A stretch of DNA of 64,000 nucleotides from contig NZ_CALAOH010000019.1 in NCBI RefSeq assembly GCF_937926365.1, positions 1 to 64,000 of the forward strand. Reading direction: 5' to 3'. Below the pieces are notes generated by a model. The model did not search any database. It saw only the letters and a list, made by a program, of their open reading frames with translations, and was not told the DNA's origin. The stretch is from an uncultured Azohydromonas sp. Lineage in GTDB: Bacteria; Pseudomonadota; Gammaproteobacteria; Burkholderiales; Burkholderiaceae_C. Shown one piece after another: positions 7,102 to 16,002 of this stretch; position 1 is the first letter of the stretch; every line of letters starts with the position of its first letter. The translations under genes and the position numbers were made by a program.

Positions 7102-8780
7102 GCGGCAGCAGCATCAACGAGGGCGGCGCCGGCGCGGACGGCACCCAGGGCAGCAACGCGGCGACCATCCTCAACGTCGATGACACCGAGCCCGCGCGCT
7201 ACGCGAAGAACCGCACGCTGCGCTATGCGGGCTTCGAGGTGGTGGACGCCGGCACGGGCCACGAGGCGCTGGCGCAGATGGAGGCGCTGCGCCCGGCGCT
7301 GGTGCTGCTGGACGTGCGGCTGCCCGACATCAACGGCATCGAGGTGTGCAAGCAGATCAAGCAGCGCTGGCCCACGACCATGGTGCTGCAGACCTCGGCC
7401 ACCTTCACCAGCGCCGCGGACCGCGCGCGCGGGCTGGAGGGCGGCGCCGACGCCTACCTGATCCAGCCCATCGACCCCGACGAGCTCGTCGCCGCCGTGC
7501 GCGCACTGCTGCGGCTGCACGCGGCCGAGAGCGGCACGCGCGCGCTCAACGAGAGCCTGGAGCGGCGCATCGAGGAGCGCACCCGCGCGCTGCACCAGGC
7601 CAACATCCGGCTCATCGAGCAGATCGCGCAGCGCGAGCGCGCCGAGGCGGTGCTGGTGCAGTCGCAGAAGATGGAGGCCATCGGCCAGCTCACCGGCTCG
7701 ATGGCGCACGACTTCAACAACATCCTGGCGTCGATGGTGGGCTACATCCACTTGGTGCAGCGCATGGCCGGCGACCCGAAGATCAGCGCGCTGCTGGACA
7801 AGGCGCTGGCCGCGGCCGAGCGCGGCAAGCAGCTCACGCTGCGGCTGCTGGCCTTCTCGCGCAGCAACGACCTGGTCACCGGCCCCATCGACGTGCGCAC
7901 GCTGCTGCTGGGCCTGCGCGACTGGCTGCGCCAGGCGGTGGAAAGCGCCATCGTGCTGAACATCGAGCTGCAGGAGGGCGCCGAGCTGGTGGCCGTGACC
8001 GACGCCAACCAGCTGGAGCTGGCGATCCTCAACCTCGTGCTCAACGCCAAGGACGCCATGCCCCAGGGCGGCAGCATCAGCATCGAGGCCCGCGTGCAAC
8101 GTCTGGCCGAGCCCGAAGCGGATCTGCTGCCCGGTGCCTACGTCGTCATCACCGTGACGGATACCGGCACCGGCATGACGCCGGAGGTGGCCGCTAAAGC
8201 CTTCGACCCGTTCTTCACCACCAAGCCCGTGGGCCGCGGCACGGGGCTGGGGCTGGCGCAGGTGGCCAACGTGGCGCGGCTGTCGCGGGGCGGCGCGCGC
8301 CTCGTCAGCGAGCTGGGCCAGGGGACGCAGGTGTCGCTGTGGCTGGCCGCGGGCAGCGGCGCGGAGCTCGCTCCGCCGCAGGAGCGCGCGCTGCCGCGCA
8401 CCCTGGCCGGGTGCGGCGAGCGGGTGCTGGTGATCGACGACGAACCCGACATCCGCCGCACCATGGCCGAGCTGCTGCGCGACAACGGCTACGAGGTGCT
8501 CAGCGCCGCGGACGGCGGCGCGGCGCTGTCGGCCTACGCGGACTTCTCGCCGCAGGTGCTGCTGCTGGACCTGGGGCTGCCGGGCTTGAGCGGCATCGAG
8601 GTGGCGCGGCGGCTGCGCCAGTTGTCGCCGTCGCTGCCCATCATTTTCGTCAGCGGCCATGCCGACCGCGAGTTGCTGTGGACCGCCGTGCCCGGTGCGC
8701 GGCTGCTGCGCAAGCCCTTCCATACCGAGGAGCTGTACGCCGAGGTGCGGCGCTGCCTGGACGAGCGGCAGGAGGCCTGA
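7098..8780 (+). CDS. Hybrid histidine kinase with receiver domains at both ends
   Basis: Cytoplasmic phosphorelay protein of 560 residues. The N-terminal receiver (about 23-140) has D72 in VLLDVRLPDING; the usual Lys of its KP motif is replaced by Gln (LIQPIDPDEL). A coiled coil spans about 150-190, followed by a histidine phosphorylation site at H204 in GSMAHDFNNILA and an HATPase domain (LNLVLNAKDAMP, VTDTGTGM, GTGLGLAQV). A C-terminal receiver (about 442-557) has D491 in LLLDLGLPGLSG. Translation starts at ATG 7098, overlapping the previous stop (ATGA); the frame is open further upstream but family similarity begins here. It ends six bases before the first gene of the tubulin-like cluster. 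Confidence 0.9.
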   Translation: MSGSSINEGGAGADGTQGSNAATILNVDDTEPARYAKNRTLRYAGFEVVDAGTGHEALAQMEALRPALVLLDVRLPDINGIEVCKQIKQRWPTTMVLQTSATFTSAADRARGLEGGADAYLIQPIDPDELVAAVRALLRLHAAESGTRALNESLERRIEERTRALHQANIRLIEQIAQRERAEAVLVQSQKMEAIGQLTGSMAHDFNNILASMVGYIHLVQRMAGDPKISALLDKALAAAERGKQLTLRLLAFSRSNDLVTGPIDVRTLLLGLRDWLRQAVESAIVLNIELQEGAELVAVTDANQLELAILNLVLNAKDAMPQGGSISIEARVQRLAEPEADLLPGAYVVITVTDTGTGMTPEVAAKAFDPFFTTKPVGRGTGLGLAQVANVARLSRGGARLVSELGQGTQVSLWLAAGSGAELAPPQERALPRTLAGCGERVLVIDDEPDIRRTMAELLRDNGYEVLSAADGGAALSAYADFSPQVLLLDLGLPGLSGIEVARRLRQLSPSLPIIFVSGHADRELLWTAVPGARLLRKPFHTEELYAEVRRCLDERQEA

Positions 8781-8786
8781 GGGGCG

Positions 8787-10274
8787 ATGGCGACCCGCGG
8801 CGCGACGGACGGAATATGGCCCCTGGCTTCCGGTACCTGGCGTGCCGGCGGTGCGGCACGCGCCGACTACAAGCTGCTGGCCACGGCGCTGGGGCACGAG
8901 CCGTCCGAGGCGTTGCCCGCCACGGACTTGCGCGCGCTGTTCCACGCTCCGGCCGGCGGCCCGCTGTATCCGCCTGAATTCCTTTTCAGCCCGGCGGACG
9001 GACGGGCGCTGGAGCGGCCCGCGGAGGCCGGGCCATGGATAGCGCCCTTCGGCGCGCCGCCCGTGACGCCTGCCGCGCCGGTCCACGCCCGCGGCCTGTT
9101 GCGCTGCGCGCAGGCGCTGCGGCTGGCGGCCATGCGGGCCGTGCGCGAGGAGCCGGCGCCGGCGGACGTGCGCCTGGCGCAAGTCCCGCCCGGGCACTAC
9201 GAGTTTTTCTCGCTGCGCGCGGCCACCGCGGCGCCTGTGCTGCTGGCGCTGGACCCCGACCAGGGCGTGCCCCTGGCGTACCTGCCGCGCAGCCGGCGCT
9301 GGGAACCGCTGGTGCATCCGCAAGATCGCCTGCCCGCGCTTTCGGGCTTGCCGCGCGCGTCCTGGCGCTGCGAAGTGGCGCAGGGCCGCAAGGGCTGCCG
9401 GCTGCTGCTGCCCACGCAGGCCGGCCTCGTGCGGCTGCTGCCTGACGTGCCGGCACTGCGCTTCGACCTGGAAGACGTGGGCGATGCGCCGGCCCTGGGC
9501 AGTCCGATCCAGTTCGGCCGCCAGGTGTGGCTGCCGCTGCGCTGTGCGGACGGCGGCGTGCAGCTCGCGGGCATCGACGCTCAGAACACGCTGGTGCAGC
9601 TGCCGCTGGCCGGCGGCCCCTGCGCTGCTGTGGCCGAGCCGCTGCAGGCGCCGGTGTCCACGGCGCAGTGGGCGGTGTGGCCCGGCGCTGCGGGCCAGTT
9701 GCGGCTGCGCCGCAGCGATGACGCTTTCAAGGCCGACTTCCTGCCCTGGCCCGAGGGGCTGAGCCCGGTGTTCGACTTCGGCTGCCCGTACCTGGCCCAT
9801 ACCGGCAAGCTGTGGCAGTTGTGCGAGGACGAGCGGGCCGAGGGGCAGTTCGTGTACCTCCAACTCGGAGAGGACCACGCCGAGCGCCAGAAGCTGTCCT
9901 CGCCGCGCTCGTGCTCGGGCCGGGCCAGCTTCCGCTCCGCGGTGCGCGACCGCGACCTGCCTTGGGAAGAGCCCCTGCATGCCGACGACGGCCGCGAGCC
10001 CCGGGTGATGCTGCCCTTGCTGGAGAGCGCCGAAACCGGCGCCGTGGTGGGCTTGCGCGTGCCGGTGCTGCGCGGGCTGCGGGCCGTGTTCGAGCTCCCG
10101 GCGCGCAAGCCCTGCGTGCTGCTGCTCGATGACCCGCGTGACGGGGAGCAGGTCCTGATCGACCTGTCGGGCGTGTCCGAGCCCTGGCGCACGCGGCTGT
10201 TCGTGCACGACAGCCACCTGTGGGCCTACCACCCGGAGCTCGACGCCATTCCCGGCTGGAGGCTGGCGCCGTGA
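8787..10274 (+). CDS. Uncharacterised protein opening the tubulin-like gene cluster
   Basis: I do not recognise this family. The 495-residue product has no signal peptide or membrane segment. It is rich in Trp, Leu and Pro and shows recurring short beta-strand-like units (VWLPLRCADGGVQLAGI, AQWAVWPGAAGQLRLRR, LAHTGKLWQL, LFVHDSHLWAYHP) spaced in a way that could fit a beta-propeller or beta-rich adaptor; this is a guess from pattern only. The start ATG 8787 lies 6 bp after the hybrid kinase stop, and the gene ends in a GTGA overlap with the secreted vWA-like protein. The context implies a cytoplasmic partner of the tubulin-like machine. Confidence 0.75.
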   Translation: MATRGATDGIWPLASGTWRAGGAARADYKLLATALGHEPSEALPATDLRALFHAPAGGPLYPPEFLFSPADGRALERPAEAGPWIAPFGAPPVTPAAPVHARGLLRCAQALRLAAMRAVREEPAPADVRLAQVPPGHYEFFSLRAATAAPVLLALDPDQGVPLAYLPRSRRWEPLVHPQDRLPALSGLPRASWRCEVAQGRKGCRLLLPTQAGLVRLLPDVPALRFDLEDVGDAPALGSPIQFGRQVWLPLRCADGGVQLAGIDAQNTLVQLPLAGGPCAAVAEPLQAPVSTAQWAVWPGAAGQLRLRRSDDAFKADFLPWPEGLSPVFDFGCPYLAHTGKLWQLCEDERAEGQFVYLQLGEDHAERQKLSSPRSCSGRASFRSAVRDRDLPWEEPLHADDGREPRVMLPLLESAETGAVVGLRVPVLRGLRAVFELPARKPCVLLLDDPRDGEQVLIDLSGVSEPWRTRLFVHDSHLWAYHPELDAIPGWRLAP

Positions 10275-11755
10275 CCGCGCCGCGCCGCCGGATCGCCGCC
10301 GTCGTCGTGCTTGCCGCAGCGCTGCCGGCACCGGCAGCGGCCATGCAGCACGCTTTCCTGGTCCAGAACTCGGGCTGGATGGAGCCCTTCTACGCCGATC
10401 CGGCCTCGCCCTTCAAGGCGCTGGTGGCAGCGGTGGCGCAGGCGGCGGTCGAACCGCAGGACACGGTCTACACCCTGGCCTTCAGCCAGAGCAGCGCGGG
10501 CAACGAGTCGCCGCGGCTGCTCTCGAAGGCCCAGGGCGCAGGCGAGGTGGCACGCCACCTGGGGGCGCTGCAGGTGGCGCGCAAGGGCGCCGGGCCGGCG
10601 CTGGCGGATACCGATTTCCAGGAGGCCATCACCAAGACCATCACCGGCCCCCTTGGCGCCGCGCCGGGGGTGCTGTGGATCTTCACCAACAACCGCAACA
10701 GCCCCGGCAACGACCCGCGCACCGCCGAGCGCAACCGCGACTTCTACCGGCTGCTGCACCTGGAGCCGTCCATCACCCGCACGCTGGCTTTCCCGCTGAG
10801 CATGCCGGTGCAGGGGCGGCTCTACAGCGCGCGCGGGCTCATGGTCTATGCGCTGGCCTACGGCCAGAGCGCCTCGCAGGCGCTGGAGAACATCCTGGCC
10901 AAGGGCGCCCTGTCCCGGGTGCTGACGCAGGCGCCGGCACGCCTGAAGCCGCTGGACCAGGAGGCCGTGCGCATCGTCCCCGAGGCGGTGGCGAACGCCC
11001 GCCAGCTGCGCGCGAGCCTGGGCAGCGACCAGCGCACCATCGTGCTGGACGCGCAATCCGGCGATCTGCGGCCCGAAGTGGTGCTGCGGGCCTCGCTGCA
11101 GAACCTGTTCTATCCCTACGCCATCCGCGAGGCCGAGGTGCAGGCGCGGCTCGACGCGGCCGGGCAGCAGCTGCCGGTGCAGGTGAGCCCGGCGCGGGTG
11201 CAGGCGCTGCAGCCCGGCGCACGCCAGCCGGTGGAGGTGCGGCTGGCGCTGCCCATGGCGCAGGTGCCCTCGGCCTGGTCCACGCAGGCGCTGGCGGCCA
11301 TGGGCAAGCAGGTGCTGCTGCCGATGACGGTGGAGATCGGCCTGTCCGGACAGCGGCTGGAAGTCGCGCCGGCCTTTGCCGGGCAGATGGCGGCGCTGTT
11401 CCCCGGCGATCCGCTGCCGGAGGTGTTCACCCCGCCCGAGAGCGCACGCGCGTCGCGGGCACGCGTGCCGCTGCTGTTGCGCGTGCAATACCCGCTGGCG
11501 CCGGTGCTGGCGCTGCTGGGCGGCGTGCTGGCGCTGGTGGCGGGCGGGGCCGGACTGGCGGTGGCCGCCTCGCGCAGCCGGCGCTACGAGCTGGACGTGG
11601 ACGGGCTGCGGCGCGCCGTCGTGCTCAAGCGCTTCGGCCGGCTGGCGGTGCGCGACCCCGAGGGGCAGGTGGTGGGCGAAGTGCGGCGCGGCTGGGGCCG
11701 GCCGCGGGTGGTTTCGACGGCGCAGGGGCACACGCTGGCCTTCACCGGCCGCTGA
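10271..11755 (+). CDS. Secreted/membrane-anchored vWA-like protein
   Basis: The 494-residue protein has a cleavable-looking signal peptide (about 1-24, ending PAPAAA) and a single membrane helix near 406-430 (LALLGGVLALVAGGAGLAVAA), followed by about 65 basic cytoplasmic residues. The mature N-terminus HAFLVQNSGWM and the strand-helix pattern through about residue 200 resemble a von Willebrand A domain. The first MIDAS Asp is replaced (QNSGWM in place of DxSGSM), so metal binding is doubtful. The start is GTG 10271, overlapping the previous stop; a longer frame from 10220 would hide the signal peptide. vWA proteins are known partners of bacterial tubulin-like proteins in predicted membrane-remodelling systems. 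Confidence 0.72.
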   Translation: MTAPRRRIAAVVVLAAALPAPAAAMQHAFLVQNSGWMEPFYADPASPFKALVAAVAQAAVEPQDTVYTLAFSQSSAGNESPRLLSKAQGAGEVARHLGALQVARKGAGPALADTDFQEAITKTITGPLGAAPGVLWIFTNNRNSPGNDPRTAERNRDFYRLLHLEPSITRTLAFPLSMPVQGRLYSARGLMVYALAYGQSASQALENILAKGALSRVLTQAPARLKPLDQEAVRIVPEAVANARQLRASLGSDQRTIVLDAQSGDLRPEVVLRASLQNLFYPYAIREAEVQARLDAAGQQLPVQVSPARVQALQPGARQPVEVRLALPMAQVPSAWSTQALAAMGKQVLLPMTVEIGLSGQRLEVAPAFAGQMAALFPGDPLPEVFTPPESARASRARVPLLLRVQYPLAPVLALLGGVLALVAGGAGLAVAASRSRRYELDVDGLRRAVVLKRFGRLAVRDPEGQVVGEVRRGWGRPRVVSTAQGHTLAFTGR

Positions 11756-11805
11756 ACGGGGTTCCTGCGCGATCCTGGGCATGCTAAGAGGCAAAGGAGA
11801 TCGCG

Positions 11806-12231
11806 ATGGCGCAGGGAGACTTGTCCAACAGCAGCAGTGGCTTCAGTTTGCCGCCGCCCGGCGGTGAGGCCTCGGCCCCCGGCGGGGCGGCCACGACGGC
11901 GATGCCGGGCGGCGAGGCGATGCCGCTGCCGCCCCTGGCCGACACCACCTCGCGCGATCTGCTCATCGGCGGCGCGATCCTGCTGGTGCTCTTCGTCGGC
12001 TTCTTCTTCGCCAAGAACGGCTACGCCAACGCGCTGGTGGCGCGGCGCGTGCCGCCGGTGAAGGCCAACGCGGCGGGCTGGGGCCTGTTCGTGGCGCTGG
12101 CCAGCATCGGCACGGCCGTGGTGCTCAGCGCGGTGAACGCGGCGCGCTTCATGACGCCGCTGATCCTGGTCCCGCTGGGCGCCGTGGCGCTGCTGTCGCT
12201 GGGGCTGATGGTGTTCAACGGCCGCAAGTAG
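11806..12231 (+). CDS. Small polytopic membrane protein of the tubulin-like cluster
   Basis: 141 residues. The N-terminal 45 residues are low-complexity Gly/Pro/Ala/Ser. Three predicted membrane helices follow: LLIGGAILLVLFVGFFFAK, GWGLFVALASIGTAVVLSA and LILVPLGAVALLSLGLMVF. A short basic loop (VARRVPPVKAN) lies between helices one and two. No known family recognised. A GGAG ribosome site precedes ATG 11806, which is 50 bp after the vWA-like gene and 27 bp before the tubulin-like gene. It could be a membrane tether for the tubulin-like protein, judging by position only. Confidence 0.78.
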   Translation: MAQGDLSNSSSGFSLPPPGGEASAPGGAATTAMPGGEAMPLPPLADTTSRDLLIGGAILLVLFVGFFFAKNGYANALVARRVPPVKANAAGWGLFVALASIGTAVVLSAVNAARFMTPLILVPLGAVALLSLGLMVFNGRK

Positions 12232-12258
12232 CCGGGCCGTGCAACGGGAGGCATGCAC

Positions 12259-15200
12259 ATGGCGACGAACGACGGTGGCAATGAAACCGAAATCACGCCC
12301 GGCACCGGGCGCCGCGCCGACACCAGCATCGACGTGCGGCCCACGCTGTTCATCGGCGTGGGCGGCACCGGCATGGAGGTGCTGCTGCGGCTGCGCCGGC
12401 GCATCCTCAACGCGCTGTGGGGTCCGGCCGGCGCGCGGCTGCGGGTGGAGAGCCTGGCGGAGTTTCCGGTGGCGCAGTTCCTGCACTTCGACCTGGACAC
12501 CGGCGCCGTCATCGAGCACGGCCGCGCGCAGGCCGACGACCTGCAGTACGAGCTGGTGCGCTTCAGCGACGACGAGAAGGTGGTCGAGCCGCTGGACGTC
12601 CAGAAGTACAGCCGCGACGACGACGCGCTGGAGAAGTACCCCAACGTCAAGGAATGGCTGCCGCTGACCCCGCGCAAGATGCGCGAGCTGGGCATCGACC
12701 CCGAACGCGGCACGGGCCAGGTGCGCTGCCTCTCGCGGCTGTACTTCTTCGACAAGTACGCCAAGACGCGCGACAAGGTGCGGCTGAAGCTCAAGGAGCT
12801 CAAGGCGGGGCTGTCGCACGAGCGCCAGCTCGCGCGGCTGGGGCTCAACATGGAGAGCAGCAAGTTTCGCGTCGTGGTGGTCGCCTCGGTCGCGGGCGGC
12901 ACGGGCTCGGGGGCCTTTCTCGACATGGGCTGGCTGGTGCGCTGGCTGGCGCGCGCGGAGGTGGGTGCGGCCGACGTGGAGCTGATGCTGCTGCTGCCCA
13001 CCGGCTACGCCGGCGCCAACAAGGACCGCACCGAGGCCAACAGCTACGCCGCGCTGATGGAGCTGGAATCGGCCATGCGCGGCAACCGTGGCCAGGTCGG
13101 GCGCTGGGACCCCTACGACCAGCCCGAGCTGCCGCCCGAGCCCTACAACGAGGTGTACCTGGTGGACACCGGCAACCTGGCGCGCCAGCACACCAAGCAC
13201 GTGTCGGACGTGCACTTCATGCTGGCCGACGCGCTGTTCGAGGACTTCCTCTCCGGCGACTTCGCGCGGCGCAAGCGCTCGGTGGGCGTGAACCAGGCGC
13301 AGCACAAGAACCAGCTCCACGACGCCCGGCTGCCGCACAACCGCTTCGGCGACATGCGGCTGTCGTTCTCGATGCGCTACTCCGCCTTCGGCCAGGCGGT
13401 GCTCGACACGCGGCAGGCGGCGCGGCGCGAGCACCAGGCGCACCGGTGGGCCGCGGGCATGCTGCAGGCCTTCTTCGGCGTGGGCGCGACCGACGCCCTC
13501 GCGCACCGCGCCACGGACCGCCAGCGCGACGACTTCATGGCGACCCACCTGTCGCTGCGGCCCATGCCCTTCGGCGCCTTCCCGCGATTCTCGGACCCGT
13601 CGATCGAGCTCAAGCGCTCCAGCGGCGAGTTCATGGACTACTTCGTGGTCGAGGAGCTGCTGCAGGACCGCCATGGCCCGCTTGTCGCCGGCGTGGAGCA
13701 GCGCGTGAACCAGCGCATGGACGAGATCCGCAGCGGCTTCGACCGCAAGGAGTGGCCCACGCAGGTGCGCGACGCCGCGCGGCAGCTCGAGCGCGACGCG
13801 GTGCGCGACCAGGATTCCGCCGCCGACACCACCGAGGACCGCGTGGCGCGCCGGCGCCGCGAGCAGCTGCTCAAGATCCAGGCCGCCGTGCGCGACCAGC
13901 TCTACGCCTACTTGGACAACAAGGACTACGGCGGCCTGGAGTACGTGCTGTCGCTGGTGGAACAGGTCAAGGACCGGCTCGAAGCGCCGGGCAGCGGGCT
14001 CATCGCCGCGCTGCGCACCAACGCCGAGCGCTACCGCGAGATCAAGGAGGCGGTGCGCAGCCGCGAGTTCGAACGGCTGCTCAACAACCTGGAGCAGACT
14101 CAGGGCCGGCTCTTCGGCGGCGGCGAGAAACAGGCGGTGGTCGTGATGGACCACCTGCGCGAGGAAATGGCCAACGCCGTGCGCTTCCACCTGCGCGCCA
14201 AGGCCGCCGACGAGGCCGCGCTGCTCATGGGCGAGGTGTCGGAATGGCTGGGCCGCAAGGGCGGCGTGGACGCGCAGGGACGCGCCGTCTGGAGCGGCCT
14301 CATGGGCGAGCTGCAGGCCGGGCGCGAGGCGGTGGTGGCGATGCTGGCGCAGCTGCGCCGCGCCGACACCATCCTGCAGCGCGACCTGGGGCAGGAGCAC
14401 GCCACGCTGATCCCGGTGGAGGCCGCCGAGCCCGAGGTGCGCCTGCCCGGCGCGGCGCAGCTGCGCCAGTGGGCGGACGAGGCCTTCAAGGACCTGGGAG
14501 GCTCGCAAGTGCTGTTTCCGCTGCTGCAGGACCCGTCACGGCGGCAGGCGCTGCTGTCCAAGGTGCAGCGCATGGCCGAGCGCCAGCTGGTGCGCGCCGG
14601 GCTGGAGCACGGCCCGGGCGCCGCGGCCGACCCGCTGGCCGAGGCGCTGGCGGGCATGGACCCGGCCCGGCGCCAGGGCCTGTTCCGCCGGCTGCTGGCC
14701 TGCGCGATGCCGTGGGTCGATGCCAACCTCGGTGGCGACGTCACGGTGCGCGCCGACCAGTACAAGTGCTTCCTGGGCGTGGCCGACGCCCAGGCCTTCG
14801 AGCGCGCGTACCGCGCCGAGCTCGACACCTGCATGCCGGCCGTGGCGGGCATCACGGCGGCGCAGCTGTCGGTGGTGGAGACCGGCCAGCCCGGCCGTGC
14901 CGTGTGCTATTGCGAGCTCTCGGGCCTTCCGATGACGGTGCTGCGCGGGCTCGAAGGCTGGCGCGCGAGCTACCGCAAGGAGGCCGAGCGCATCCCGACG
15001 CACGCCCACATCGACCTGACGCAGTTCAGCCACCCCATCGCGCCGAGCACCGAGGAGATCGGCCGGCTGGCGGAGGACTTCAAGCAGTTCCTGCTGGCCG
15101 TGATGCTGGGCGTGCTCACGCGCTCGGCGCAGCGCATCGTGCCGCCGGGTCAGTACCAGTTCGCGGTGGCGCGCGGCGACCTGCGGCGCATCGGCAACGA

Positions 15201-15996
15201 GCGGGCGATCCGCCAGAACGGGCTGCCGCCGGCCTACCGGGAGGCCATCGTCGCGCGCGTGCAGGAGTACCTGGCCGAAGCCGATGCCGTGTTGATCGCC
15301 GCCCTGGCCACGCTGTGCGACTACACCGAGAGCGCGGTCTACACGCCCAGGCTCGTGGCCGACGCCACCGGCGTCGAGCAGGTGCGCAAGGGCTTCGCCA
15401 GCGCGATCGCGGCCGAGCTGAAGCTCGATCTGCGCGAGCGCGCGCGCCGCAAGGGCCTGGCCGAGCGCGAGTTCGAGCCCCTGGCGCACGCGCTGCAGGC
15501 CCGGCTGAAGGACTGGACGCTGCCGGTGCCCGACTCCGACGCCGACGCCTTCGAGTGGGAGGTGCGCGCGCCCGATCCGGGCGGCGAGCCGCGCCTGAAG
15601 CACGTGCTGCGCCCGGAGATGCTGCAGCCCGGCGTGCTGGCCGCGCTGGTGCAGCCTGCCGCCGCGGCGCCCGTGGCCGGGGTCGTGGCGGCGGTGGGCT
15701 TCGGCGCGGTGCCGCCGCCCCTGCCGGCCATGCCGCCACCGCTGCCGAGCGGGCCGCCCCCGCTGCTGCCGCAGCACCAGTACTACCTGGGCGTCAACGG
15801 CCAGCAGTACGGTCCCTTCGGCACGGCACAGGTGGTCCAGATGCTGCAGGCCGGGCAGGTGGCCGCCACGGGCACCAAGGTCTGGCGACAGGGGCTGCCG
15901 GCCTGGGTGGAGCTGGCGCAGCTGCCGGAGCTGGCGGCCCTGCTGCCGAGCGGCGGCGCGACGCAGCCGCCGTCGATGCCCCCGCCGCTGAGCTGA
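12259..15996 (+). CDS. Large tubulin/FtsZ-like protein with C-terminal GYF_2 domain
   Basis: 1245-residue protein of the tubulin-like family (Tubulin_2 type, related to the FtsZ/tubulin superfamily families described by Makarova and Koonin). The Rossmann-type start TLFIGVGGTGMEVLLRL (about 29-45) and the phosphate-binding signature VAGGTGSGAFLDM (about 211-223) are the nucleotide-site hallmarks. A long charged helical region fills roughly 350-1050. A Pro-rich linker near 1130-1170 leads to a GYF_2/DUF4339-like domain at about 1174-1228 (YGPFGTAQVVQML, WRQGLPAWVEL). ATG 12259 has a GGGAGG site seven bases upstream; ATG 12253 is too close to it. GTP binding and membrane remodelling are predictions from the family. 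Confidence 0.85.
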   Translation: MATNDGGNETEITPGTGRRADTSIDVRPTLFIGVGGTGMEVLLRLRRRILNALWGPAGARLRVESLAEFPVAQFLHFDLDTGAVIEHGRAQADDLQYELVRFSDDEKVVEPLDVQKYSRDDDALEKYPNVKEWLPLTPRKMRELGIDPERGTGQVRCLSRLYFFDKYAKTRDKVRLKLKELKAGLSHERQLARLGLNMESSKFRVVVVASVAGGTGSGAFLDMGWLVRWLARAEVGAADVELMLLLPTGYAGANKDRTEANSYAALMELESAMRGNRGQVGRWDPYDQPELPPEPYNEVYLVDTGNLARQHTKHVSDVHFMLADALFEDFLSGDFARRKRSVGVNQAQHKNQLHDARLPHNRFGDMRLSFSMRYSAFGQAVLDTRQAARREHQAHRWAAGMLQAFFGVGATDALAHRATDRQRDDFMATHLSLRPMPFGAFPRFSDPSIELKRSSGEFMDYFVVEELLQDRHGPLVAGVEQRVNQRMDEIRSGFDRKEWPTQVRDAARQLERDAVRDQDSAADTTEDRVARRRREQLLKIQAAVRDQLYAYLDNKDYGGLEYVLSLVEQVKDRLEAPGSGLIAALRTNAERYREIKEAVRSREFERLLNNLEQTQGRLFGGGEKQAVVVMDHLREEMANAVRFHLRAKAADEAALLMGEVSEWLGRKGGVDAQGRAVWSGLMGELQAGREAVVAMLAQLRRADTILQRDLGQEHATLIPVEAAEPEVRLPGAAQLRQWADEAFKDLGGSQVLFPLLQDPSRRQALLSKVQRMAERQLVRAGLEHGPGAAADPLAEALAGMDPARRQGLFRRLLACAMPWVDANLGGDVTVRADQYKCFLGVADAQAFERAYRAELDTCMPAVAGITAAQLSVVETGQPGRAVCYCELSGLPMTVLRGLEGWRASYRKEAERIPTHAHIDLTQFSHPIAPSTEEIGRLAEDFKQFLLAVMLGVLTRSAQRIVPPGQYQFAVARGDLRRIGNERAIRQNGLPPAYREAIVARVQEYLAEADAVLIAALATLCDYTESAVYTPRLVADATGVEQVRKGFASAIAAELKLDLRERARRKGLAEREFEPLAHALQARLKDWTLPVPDSDADAFEWEVRAPDPGGEPRLKHVLRPEMLQPGVLAALVQPAAAAPVAGVVAAVGFGAVPPPLPAMPPPLPSGPPPLLPQHQYYLGVNGQQYGPFGTAQVVQMLQAGQVAATGTKVWRQGLPAWVELAQLPELAALLPSGGATQPPSMPPPLS

Positions 15997-16002
15997 GCCG
16001 CC

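Noticed and set aside
7080..10331. Minus-strand open frame of over 1000 codons opposite the second hybrid kinase and the orphan gene
   Set aside because: Its translation is a low-complexity His/Arg/Gln/Ala mixture typical of antisense frames in GC-rich genes, while the plus strand encodes clear receiver and kinase domains.
11584..14508. Minus-strand open frame of about 970 codons opposite the tubulin-like gene
   Set aside because: Same antisense composition, no domains; the plus strand carries the nucleotide-binding motifs.
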